Below are positions 26,891-34,414 of a stretch of 64,000 nt of DNA, one piece after another. Source of the stretch: Rosistilla carotiformis (lineage in GTDB: Bacteria; Planctomycetota; Planctomycetia; Pirellulales; Pirellulaceae); assembly GCF_007753095.1 (NCBI RefSeq), contig NZ_CP036348.1, positions 558,001 to 622,000 on the forward strand, given 5' to 3'. The notes under the pieces are model-generated. The model searched no databases, had not been told where the DNA came from, and saw nothing but the letters and a program-made list of their open reading frames with translations. Both the position numbers and the translations under genes were made by a program. Position 1 is the stretch's first letter. Every line of letters starts with the position of its first letter.

Positions 26891-27400
26891 TTAATTTGAT
26901 TGGCGGTTGCCGCTGGCCGCTCTTTGCTTGGCGGCGCAGCTCATGCTGGCGCGAACCAATTGCAGCAAGCGGATCAGTTCTTTCTGCTCCTTCTGTTTGA
27001 GGCCGTTGATCAAGTTGTCTTCAAATTCGCGAAGCTCTTCGCTGGCGGGACGAACAAGCTTTCTGCCCGCGTCGGTGATCGCGACATAGACGGTTCGCCG
27101 GTCCTCTTCGGATCGCTCGCGCGTGACGAGATCGCGGCGCAGCAACCGATCGACCAGCGCGGTGACGGCGGGAACGATTTGCACCAACCGGTCACCGATT
27201 TCGCCACAGGTTAGCGGGCGATCTTCCATGTCCAGGATTCGCAACAGGTTGTATTGCGAAAACGTCAACTCACGAGGACGGAAAAATTGTGACAGTTGAT
27301 TGTCTAGTTGGTCGCCGGTTCGTGCCAGGCTGACAATCGCCTCTTGGGCAACGCTCGCAAAGGGTTGGCAGCGTTTTAGTTCGTGACGCAGGTCGTCCAT
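26891..27400 (-). CDS. MarR-family transcriptional regulator
   Basis: A 169-residue winged-helix regulator. Helix-turn-helix: RPLTCGEIGDRLVQIVPAVT followed by ALVDRLLRRDLVTRERSEED and the wing DRRTVYVAITDAGRKL. It probably binds as a dimer to an operator in the 27401-27611 gap and controls the YeiH-type operon behind it. The effector is unknown. The gene is divergent from the FAD/NAD(P) protein at 27612. Confidence 0.9.
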   Translation of the reverse strand: MDDLRHELKRCQPFASVAQEAIVSLARTGDQLDNQLSQFFRPRELTFSQYNLLRILDMEDRPLTCGEIGDRLVQIVPAVTALVDRLLRRDLVTRERSEEDRRTVYVAITDAGRKLVRPASEELREFEDNLINGLKQKEQKELIRLLQLVRASMSCAAKQRAASGNRQSN

Positions 27401-27585
27401 CGGTTGGATGCTCGTAGGCAGGAGGGGGGGGCGATCGCGGGTGGGGGAGACGCTGAAAGACGTTGACTCAGTAAAATCTTATGGATAAAATAATCGGCGA
27501 TCAAGCGTTGTTTGCCGATTTTTGGCGGATCGGTCGTTAGCGCCCATAGAGGCTCCGGTTTTCGGTCGCCCGTTGGGATTTTCTA

Positions 27586-27606
27586 CCCCCCCCCCTGCCC
27601 TGCCCC
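27586..27606 (+). repeat. C-rich intergenic motif, copy k
   Basis: Ten C residues followed by TGCCCTGCCCC. It ends only 5 nt before the ATG at 27612, so it occupies the position of a ribosome-binding site. It is the longest C-run of the series. Confidence 0.75.
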
Positions 27607-27611
27607 ACGTT

Positions 27612-29045
27612 ATGCCTACCATGCAAACCACAGCCATCATCGGTGGCGGCTTCAGCGGAACGCTGGCGGCCGTCAATCTCGCTCGCTTCGCCACCACGCC
27701 TCAACGCGTCGTGATTATCAACTCGGGGCGCCCGTTTGGTCGCGGCACCGCCTATGGAACCACTCGCGGCGAACATTTGTTAAACGTTGCGGCGCGGAAC
27801 ATGTCGGCGTTTCCCGACCACCCCAGCCACTTCTTCGATTGGTTGCGATCGCGCTGCGACTACGACGGCCTCAGCGACGATGTGCTGCGAGAGACGTTTA
27901 TCCCGCGGCGGATCTTCGGTGATTATGTTCGTGGGTTGGCGTCGCATTACCTAGGCGGGGCCGATCCTCGCAGCCAAGTCGAGTGTCAGGTCGTCGAGGA
28001 TTCAGCCGTCGACATCCAGCCGCGCGGCGAAAACGGCGGTGTGGTGATGTTGGAGCATGGCGAGCCGATCGAAGCGGAATCGGTGCTGCTGGCAACGGGC
28101 AATCAGCCGCCGGCTGGGCTGCCGGGATCGGGCAAACTGGCCAACGATCGTCGCTACTGCGGCAATCCTTGGACGGCGTGGCACGAAAACCTGCCCGGCG
28201 ACGACAAACACATCGTGATCTTGGGGACCGGGCTGACCGCCGTCGACGTGATTGTGACGCTGCGGCACAAAGGATGGAACGGCAAGATCACCGCGATCTC
28301 TCGGAATGGGATGCTGCCTCAGCGTCACTTCCGCGGCATCGCCTGGCCGACCTCGATCCCCGACGACGGCCAGACGCGATCGTTGAAGGAGTTGGTCAGC
28401 CTGATCCGACAGGACTGTCAGCGGTTGCGTGGTGCCAGTCAAAACCCAGCGATCGCTGTCGACAAGCTGCGCAGTCGGACGCAGCAATTATGGCGGGATC
28501 TTTCGATCGATGAAAAACGCCAGTTTTTGAAAGACTATGCGGCCGATTGGAATGTGATCCGGCATCGCATTGCCGGGCCGATCCACGACGCGGTCACTGA
28601 TTCGTTGGACTGTGGGCAGTTGACGATCCTTCCCGCCACGATCGAATCGTTGGATGCGGGGGAGACGTCGATCGAAGTTCAGCTGGCTGCCGGCGGCGAA
28701 GGTCCCGATCGGATTCATGGCGATATGGTGATCAATTGCACCGGGCCGAAGTCGCGGTTTTCCGATTCACAGATTCCGCTGTATCGCGCCCTGTTCGATC
28801 GCGGCATCGCCAAGCCGGATGCGATGGACATGGGAATCGCCGTCACCGATGACTTCGCGGTCGTTGGGGATGATGATCGCCCGTCGTCGTTTCTGTATGC
28901 GATCGGTCCGATTTTGAAGGGGACTCTGTGGGAAACGATTGCCGTTCCCGAGCTTCGCCAGCAAGCGATGGCGGTCGTCCAAACGATCCTCAAACAGAAA
29001 CCGATTCGCGTGGCCAGCCCCGAGACGATCGAGTACTGCATCTAA
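27612..29045 (+). CDS. FAD/NAD(P)-binding protein (YdhS-like)
   Basis: A 477-residue flavoprotein of the FAD_NAD_bind type. The N-terminal dinucleotide fold reads TTAIIGGGFSGTLAAVNLAR, followed by the family block PFGRGTAYGTTRGEHLLNVA and NMSAFPDHPSHFFDWL. A second NAD(P)-type fold is at IVILGTGLTAVDVIVTL. Related proteins are FAD-dependent oxidoreductases of uncertain substrate. I chose the ATG at 27612; MQTT at 27621 is an alternative. The sequence just upstream is a C-rich motif instead of a Shine-Dalgarno. Confidence 0.8.
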   Translation: MPTMQTTAIIGGGFSGTLAAVNLARFATTPQRVVIINSGRPFGRGTAYGTTRGEHLLNVAARNMSAFPDHPSHFFDWLRSRCDYDGLSDDVLRETFIPRRIFGDYVRGLASHYLGGADPRSQVECQVVEDSAVDIQPRGENGGVVMLEHGEPIEAESVLLATGNQPPAGLPGSGKLANDRRYCGNPWTAWHENLPGDDKHIVILGTGLTAVDVIVTLRHKGWNGKITAISRNGMLPQRHFRGIAWPTSIPDDGQTRSLKELVSLIRQDCQRLRGASQNPAIAVDKLRSRTQQLWRDLSIDEKRQFLKDYAADWNVIRHRIAGPIHDAVTDSLDCGQLTILPATIESLDAGETSIEVQLAAGGEGPDRIHGDMVINCTGPKSRFSDSQIPLYRALFDRGIAKPDAMDMGIAVTDDFAVVGDDDRPSSFLYAIGPILKGTLWETIAVPELRQQAMAVVQTILKQKPIRVASPETIEYCI

Positions 29046-29462
29046 CACGTTCCGGTTGGCTCACCGGCGGAGCCATGCTGTTCACGCCGCCTCTGCTTTT
29101 GTGGTGGCATCTTTCGTTGCATCGCGCCAATCCGTGGCCAGATTTCCGGAAGCGATCATCCGGCAAGTGTTTGGCATCGCGCAAATGTATCCCCCCCCTG
29201 CCCTGCCCCGGTCTCCTGCGAATCGGCATCTTGGACGGTGTTGATTAATGTGGGGCTGGGGGCTGAGCGGTTTGTGACTGGTGTGCTGGTTGGTCGTTTC
29301 TGGTTCGAGGAACGGTTCGCGAAGGACAGGTTAAGAGTGAGCGAATTTTGTCGTGACTGGCGGTCGCGATTGTTGCCATTGGGGCATTGTGGCTGATAGA
29401 ACTTTCGGTCCCCTGAAGTTTCCCGCCCAAGACCGCCTCCCACCACTCAGTTTTAAGACAAC
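29046..29462. other. Intergenic region (417 bp) before the PHP-like gene
   Basis: I see no credible gene. A C-rich motif copy lies at 29191-29209, 253 nt before the next start, so in this gap the motif is not start-proximal. No clear promoter or hairpin was recognised. Confidence 0.5.
29191..29209 (+). repeat. C-rich intergenic motif, copy l
   Basis: Eight C residues followed by TGCCCTGCCCC, 145 nt after the preceding stop. Confidence 0.75.
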
Positions 29463-30728
29463 ATGCCCTCATTGCCTCGTATTGCTTCGACCCGTCGGAA
29501 CTTTCTATCGCTTGCCGCCGGAACCGGAGTTGGCATTTTGCAGCCGCGCTCCAGTTGGGGTGCCAGTTCGGCCGCGCGGGAAGACCAGCCTTACGCGCAG
29601 ATCGATTGGGACCGTTGTCGGCGAATCGGTTCGGTGACGCATGCCCATTGTCGCTCGCAACGCTCGCTCGACTTGCTGTGTCGCCGCGGGCTGACGCACT
29701 TGGCGATTTCGAACTACTACCCGTCGGCTCCCTGTTCCCCTACCGAACAGATTGGGCAGTGGAAGGTTGGGCAGGACTTCTGCACACTCAAGGGGGAAGG
29801 CTACGTCGAGCGGGAATTCGCGTGGAACGAGATCATCCGCGATCCGGAGACCGGTTGGTTCGATGAACTTCCCACTGCGATGCAGGAGAAGATGCCGTTC
29901 CAATCGGGGAATCCTTGTTTCACGCAGATTCTTCCCGAAGTCATTTTGTGTCCCAATGCGGAACATCATTCGATGACCGATTGCAACGGTCACTTCAACG
30001 CCGTCGGATCAAACTTCGCAAGTGGAACGTTTGATGTTCGCAGTTACTACAAACTGAACAACCACGGCTATGCGATGGGGACGGGGATGCCGTGGCGCGA
30101 AGCATTTGGGCGGATGTTGGATGGGCTGCAGTTTGCCGATGGTGGCGGGATCACGATCAACCATCCGAAGTGGAGTCACACTTCGCCAAAACAAATAATG
30201 GAATTCTTGGATTTCGATCCGCGCGTGATGGGAATTGAGATCTGGAATAGCACCGCGGAATTTCTCAGTCAAACGGGTTGGTCGTTGGACGAATGGGATG
30301 CCGTGTTGGCAACTGGTCGTCGCTGTTACGGTTTCTCCGTTTCCGATCACGCCCACAATTCCGATCCTGCGTTTCAAGGCCGCAACGTGTTGTTGGTCGA
30401 TGCGGCGACTCCCGCCAGCGAAATGCCAGCGGCCTGTTTGCGAGCCTATCGCAACGGCAACTTCTACGCTTCTTTGGATGGTGTTTTGGAACTGAAGCGG
30501 TTCCACTGTTCAGCCGATGGGAAGTTGGATGTGGAGATTTCAGGCGGCCCCAGCAAGTTGCGAGTTGTTTCGGCGAAGGGCGTCGTTCACGAACAAGCGG
30601 GTGAGGCGATCTCGTGGGCCTTGCCCGAAGGGAAGTCGTCGGCGCAGGAGCACGTCTATCTACGTGTGGAAGCGGACCAGGTCGATGGCGATGACCGTCT
30701 GCTAACTCAGGCGCTCCAGTTGGTCTAG
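29463..30728 (+). CDS. Exported PHP-domain-like metal-dependent phosphoesterase
   Basis: A 421-residue protein with a Tat-type signal (STRRNFLSLAAGTGVGIL). The mature part has scattered His-rich blocks of a PHP/polymerase-histidinol-phosphatase-like metal site: SVTHAHCRS, AEHHSMTD, INHPKWSH and SVSDHAHNSDP. This pattern is common in planctomycete secreted proteins annotated as PHP-domain or metal-dependent phosphoesterase. Its substrate is unknown. The Tat signal implies that it folds with its metals in the cytoplasm before export. Confidence 0.7.
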   Translation: MPSLPRIASTRRNFLSLAAGTGVGILQPRSSWGASSAAREDQPYAQIDWDRCRRIGSVTHAHCRSQRSLDLLCRRGLTHLAISNYYPSAPCSPTEQIGQWKVGQDFCTLKGEGYVEREFAWNEIIRDPETGWFDELPTAMQEKMPFQSGNPCFTQILPEVILCPNAEHHSMTDCNGHFNAVGSNFASGTFDVRSYYKLNNHGYAMGTGMPWREAFGRMLDGLQFADGGGITINHPKWSHTSPKQIMEFLDFDPRVMGIEIWNSTAEFLSQTGWSLDEWDAVLATGRRCYGFSVSDHAHNSDPAFQGRNVLLVDAATPASEMPAACLRAYRNGNFYASLDGVLELKRFHCSADGKLDVEISGGPSKLRVVSAKGVVHEQAGEAISWALPEGKSSAQEHVYLRVEADQVDGDDRLLTQALQLV

Positions 30729-31206
30729 CTCGCGAGACATCCTGTCTTTTCGTGGTGGGGCCTGGTCGCGTCGTTGCTGTTCGGATCGAAAAATACGCTA
30801 CTTGAGGAGGCGCGCCCCCCGCACTTCGCTGCGTGTTGGATATAAAGTCCGCTCTTGTTCGTTCTGCAAGGTTTGGTCTGGTGCGAGTTTAGCTGCTGCG
30901 TGTTTTGGATAACGCCATCGTTGCAGGAAACGTTAATAAATAGTGAACTTCTCGCTGGTGGTGCCGTTGCAAATTGACAAGAGATGGTGTCCGGATAGAT
31001 TGTCCATCTCTCGCCGTGTTTCGGTGGTTCTGAGGTGCATCGCCGGATCTGAGATGCGATCGGGACGCGGCGATCGTGACTAAACGACATATCAAGAATT
31101 GCTTCGGATGACGTCTCGCAAGACTTGCCGCAGTTCCAGTATCGGGAAGCACTTCTTGCTCTGTCCTTCATTGCAGAAAAACTCTCTCTCCTTTCGGAAG
31201 TGAAAC
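30729..31206. other. Intergenic region (478 bp) upstream of the DUF1559 gene
   Basis: No credible gene. It is less GC-rich than coding DNA and carries a possible sigma70 promoter at 30974-31001. The 5' leader to the ATG at 31207 would be roughly 200 nt. The last 25 nt contain TCTCTCTCCTTTCGGAAG, with GGAAG as a weak ribosome-binding site. Confidence 0.5.
30974..31001 (+). promoter_or_regulatory. Possible sigma70-type promoter for the DUF1559 gene
   Basis: TTGACA at 30974-30979, a 16-nt spacer, and TAGATT (4 of 6 to TATAAT) at 30996-31001. It precedes the ATG at 31207 by about 205 nt. The -35 is a perfect match, but the spacing and -10 are only fair. Confidence 0.35.
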
Positions 31207-32085
31207 ATGAAAACGACTAAGAATAGAAACGCGTTTACGCTCGTCGAGTTGTTGGTGGTGATCGCCATCATCGGCATTTTGGTTGGTCTGTTGTTGCCGG
31301 CGGTTCAGGCCGCACGCGAAGCAGCGCGTCGGATGCAGTGTAGTAACAACATCAAGCAGATGGGCCTGGCTTTGCACAATTACCACGACACATATAACTC
31401 CCTGCCGCCAGGGTGGATCGATGATTCGACCAATCAGAATCGCATGGGGTGGCCGACGTATCTACTTCCGTTCATCGAGCAATCGGCCGTCTACGACGGG
31501 ATGAAAAGCGTGGGCGCGTACAATGTGACTTGGTATACGTTGCCTGAAATGACTACTGGCACCGCGGCAGTGCCGACGCCATACGCGAAGATGGTTTTGG
31601 ATTCCTACGTCTGCCCTTCCGACCCTTCGCGTGGCATCAATGAAAATCTCGGTGGATACGGTAAGTCGAATTATACCGGCGTGGGGGGAGCACACTACAT
31701 TGCTTCGGGTGGTGCAAACGGAACCTTCTACGATCACTCCTTCATTCGCTTTCGTGACATGCTGGACGGGCTGAGCAATGCGATGATCATTGGTGAGCGG
31801 AGCACCGTCGATCAGGCGAGTCGCGGCTTTGTGAAAAAGGGGACGATTTGGATCGGCGCCTATTCTACGGGTACGTACTACCACAACAATGCGATCGCCA
31901 ACGCGTCGGTTTACTACAGCCTTAATGGTAAGGCTGGCAACTACAACTTCAGCAGTGCCCATCCGGGCGGAGTCCAGTTTGCGTTTGGAGATGGATCGTC
32001 TCACTTTATCAGCGAAACGATCGACCTGATCACCTACCGCGACTTGGCTTCGATTGCTGACGGAAACCCGCTAGGCGAATACTAA
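31207..32085 (+). CDS. DUF1559 protein with type IV pilin-like N-terminus
   Basis: A 292-residue protein. It begins with a prepilin cleavage/methylation motif (NAFTLVELLVVIAIIGILVG) and continues with the DUF1559 family segment AAREAARRMQCSNNIKQMGL and LHNYHDTYNSLPPG. It ends with the H-X9-DG-like motif in NFSSAHPGGVQFAFGDGSSH. Planctomycetes carry many such paralogues; they are presumed exported by a type II/IV-pilus-like machine, but the role is unknown. It is followed by a hairpin and a small lipoprotein gene, a recurrent arrangement. Confidence 0.92.
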   Translation: MKTTKNRNAFTLVELLVVIAIIGILVGLLLPAVQAAREAARRMQCSNNIKQMGLALHNYHDTYNSLPPGWIDDSTNQNRMGWPTYLLPFIEQSAVYDGMKSVGAYNVTWYTLPEMTTGTAAVPTPYAKMVLDSYVCPSDPSRGINENLGGYGKSNYTGVGGAHYIASGGANGTFYDHSFIRFRDMLDGLSNAMIIGERSTVDQASRGFVKKGTIWIGAYSTGTYYHNNAIANASVYYSLNGKAGNYNFSSAHPGGVQFAFGDGSSHFISETIDLITYRDLASIADGNPLGEY

Positions 32086-32114
32086 TCGATTCGTCTGCTC
32101 TTAATAAAATCACT

Positions 32115-32147
32115 GCCGTCGTTCCCGGTTCTGATGGGAACGACGGC
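32115..32147 (+). terminator. Hairpin between the DUF1559 and lipoprotein genes
   Basis: A perfect 12-bp stem, GCCGTCGTTCCC (32115-32126) with GGGAACGACGGC (32136-32147), and a 9-nt loop. TCTATTTACATC follows. It lies 29 nt after the DUF1559 stop and 27 nt before the lipoprotein start, so it may be a partial terminator or mRNA-processing hairpin that lowers expression of the second gene. Confidence 0.65.
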
Positions 32148-32174
32148 TCTATTTACATCAAAAGGAAATCGATC

Positions 32175-32480
32175 ATGCGTTTTGTATTTGTGTCTCTTCT
32201 CGCCTTTACCATCGGATGTGGAGCCGAAGAAGTTGTGGAGCTGCCCGCTCCTGTCGAGAAGACTCAATTGGTTGCGACCATCGATCAAATTGCCGCCACG
32301 GGGCAGTTCGATGAAGAAATGCTGACGGGGCTGACCATGGGGCTTGAAGAGGCGGGACTGATGGGCGAAGCCGCGCTTGTTCAACAGTATCCAACCATGG
32401 GCGATGAAGCTCAGGTCAAAAAAAAGGCCAAGCAGCTTTCTAAAGACGTCAAGAAGAAGCTTGAAGCGGGTGTCGAGTAG
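32175..32480 (+). CDS. Small putative lipoprotein downstream of DUF1559
   Basis: A 101-residue protein with a short signal ending in a lipobox-like TIGC (FVFVSLLAFTIGCGAEE). The mature part is acidic then Lys-rich at the C-terminus (KKKAKQLSKDVKKKLEAG). I do not recognise a named family, but small lipoproteins often follow DUF1559 genes in planctomycetes. AAAGGAAATC before the ATG at 32175 is a good ribosome-binding site. Confidence 0.75.
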   Translation: MRFVFVSLLAFTIGCGAEEVVELPAPVEKTQLVATIDQIAATGQFDEEMLTGLTMGLEEAGLMGEAALVQQYPTMGDEAQVKKKAKQLSKDVKKKLEAGVE

Positions 32481-32603
32481 TTTCGAGCGAGGCTAAACCT
32501 TGTGCGAAGTTGTCGTTGACATTCGCTCCTTTTCGAACCGTGACCGAAGGAGAATCCCCGGCCGATTTCACCTCACCGCCCCAGAGCGTTTATCATCATG
32601 GCT

Positions 32604-32618
32604 CCCCTGCCCTTCTCC
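32604..32618 (+). repeat. C-rich intergenic motif, copy m (variant)
   Basis: CCCCTGCCCTTCTCC, 22 nt upstream of the ATG at 32641. It is a diverged copy. Confidence 0.5.
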
Positions 32619-32640
32619 CTTTGCTCGCCTGGAGTTTGTC

Positions 32641-34257
32641 ATGATGTTTCGCTCTGCAGCCTTTCCTTTGTTGTTCGTCTTGGGGCTGATAGCTTCGATT
32701 GTTCGGGCGGACGAACCTGTCGCCAAGGAGTATTCCACCGTGATGTTCTCGGGCGACTGGGTTCCGGAAGATCCTCATCGGATCGATTTCGACAACCTGC
32801 CGAGGATACCGTCGCAGCATGTCGTGATCAGCGATGTTCGGAAGTCCAAGGGTGTGCATCAGCACAATTATTTGACCTTCCACGATGGGAGATACTGGGC
32901 GATGTGGAGCGATGGCCCAGCGGTCGAGGATCGTGTTGGGCAGCGCGTTTCGTACGCGACCAGCAAGGACGGGCTCGAATGGAGCAAGCCGCGATACCTG
33001 ACGCCCGAACTGCCGGGATCGGGGAAGGGTTCGAGATATTACAACACGCGCAGCAGCGAAGGCTTTCGTTGGATCTCGCGTGGCTTCTGGCAGCGCGATG
33101 GCGAACTGCTCGCTCTGTGTTCGCTCGACGAAGGGGCTGGCTTCTTCGGCAAAAGCCTCCAGTTGCGGGCATTCCGCTGGGATGATCGCGAGGGCGTTTG
33201 GAACGACCATGCCTTGGTGCACGAAAACGCCATCAACAACTTCCCGCCCAAGTTGTTACCCGGTGGCGATTGGATGATGTCGCGTCGAACGTACGACTAC
33301 AAGAAACGTGGCGTCGATTTTTTGGTCGGTGGCGTCGACGCGATCGACGACTGGGATTCGTTTCCTGTGCTTGGGTCCAGTCAAGGGCTGGCGGCCGAAG
33401 AGCCTTATTGGTGGGTGCTGCCCGATGGCCGTTTGACCGCGCTGTTCCGCGACAATCATCGCAGCGGCTATCTGTACCGTTCGTTTTCCGAAGACAACGG
33501 TCGGACCTGGAGTCGGCCGCACCGCACCGATTTTCCCGATGCGCGGTCGAAGTTCAGCGGAGTTCAGTTGGCGGATGGTCGCTTTGTGTTGGTCTCCAAT
33601 CCGCATCCAAAGCGACGCGATCCGTTGGCCCTTTCGGTTAGCGACGACGGTGTTGTCTTCACGAAGATGGGCTATCTCGCTGGCGGGCGGCATGTCGATT
33701 ATCCCCATGTGATTCAACAGGACGGCCATCTGCTGGTCGCCTTCGCCACGCAAAAGCAGACGGTGGAAGTGTTGAAGATCAAGCTGGAGGATATCGACGC
33801 GTTAACGATGCCCGATAAACCGCTGGCCGTCCCGCCGCCGTATCAGCCGCAAGCTGGCGATACGATCCTGGATGCCGGCAACAGCGATCAAGTGACCGTC
33901 ACCGGGCCTTGGAGATCGAGCGACCGCGATTCCGAGCGGCATGGCGACAGCTATCTCGTTCTCGATCCATCAGCTGGTGGCGCGGTTCGCTTCGATTTGA
34001 ACCTGGCTGAGGAAAGGACTTACGAGATCTTTGCGATGTGGAGTGCCCGAGGGCAACGGGCGAAGGATGTCCCGTTTGTCATCGCTCACAACGATGGAAC
34101 GAAGACCGTCCACGTCGATCAAGAGCGCGATGGCGGTGTTTGGAACAGCTTGGGGACGTATTCCTTCTCGCCGGCGAAGGCGTCGGTCGAAGTGGCTATC
34201 GAGAAGGCGAAGAACTACGTCATCGTCGATGCCATCTTGGTCGCACCACGTCGATAG
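32641..34257 (+). CDS. Secreted sialidase-like (BNR) protein with golvesin-type C-terminal domain
   Basis: A 538-residue exported protein; signal MMFRSAAFPLLFVLGLIASI ending near VRADEP. The central region is a six-bladed-propeller type with Asp-box-like repeats (YATSKDGLEWSKPRYL; RSFSEDNGRTWSRPHRT; SVSDDGVVFTKMGYL), as in sialidases and related exo-glycosidases. From about residue 410 a separate domain ends in TVHVDQERDGGVWNSLGTYS, like the golvesin/xanthan-lyase carbohydrate-binding domain. It is likely involved in extracellular polysaccharide use; whether it hydrolyses sialic acid is unknown. I chose the first ATG of the signal peptide. Confidence 0.75.
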   Translation: MMFRSAAFPLLFVLGLIASIVRADEPVAKEYSTVMFSGDWVPEDPHRIDFDNLPRIPSQHVVISDVRKSKGVHQHNYLTFHDGRYWAMWSDGPAVEDRVGQRVSYATSKDGLEWSKPRYLTPELPGSGKGSRYYNTRSSEGFRWISRGFWQRDGELLALCSLDEGAGFFGKSLQLRAFRWDDREGVWNDHALVHENAINNFPPKLLPGGDWMMSRRTYDYKKRGVDFLVGGVDAIDDWDSFPVLGSSQGLAAEEPYWWVLPDGRLTALFRDNHRSGYLYRSFSEDNGRTWSRPHRTDFPDARSKFSGVQLADGRFVLVSNPHPKRRDPLALSVSDDGVVFTKMGYLAGGRHVDYPHVIQQDGHLLVAFATQKQTVEVLKIKLEDIDALTMPDKPLAVPPPYQPQAGDTILDAGNSDQVTVTGPWRSSDRDSERHGDSYLVLDPSAGGAVRFDLNLAEERTYEIFAMWSARGQRAKDVPFVIAHNDGTKTVHVDQERDGGVWNSLGTYSFSPAKASVEVAIEKAKNYVIVDAILVAPRR

Positions 34258-34344
34258 CCTCGATGCGGGCTGCACTGTGTAGAGCCCGTTGTTGCGAGGC
34301 GGGCACGGCGCGAGTGTTGGGTACGTTGTCGGTAGCGTGGCGCA

Positions 34345-34389
34345 AAAGAAAACAGGTGATGTCCGCCGGGAAAGGGAACACCACCTGTT
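34345..34389 (-). terminator. Probable Rho-independent terminator of the Prc gene
   Basis: On the minus strand AACAGGTG (34389-34382) pairs with CACCTGTT (34358-34351) around a 23-nt loop and is followed by a T-rich run (TTCTTTTG). It lies just beyond the Prc stop at 34415, between convergent genes. Confidence 0.55.
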
Positions 34390-34414
34390 GTTGAATCGAT
34401 CAATTCGCTTGCGT

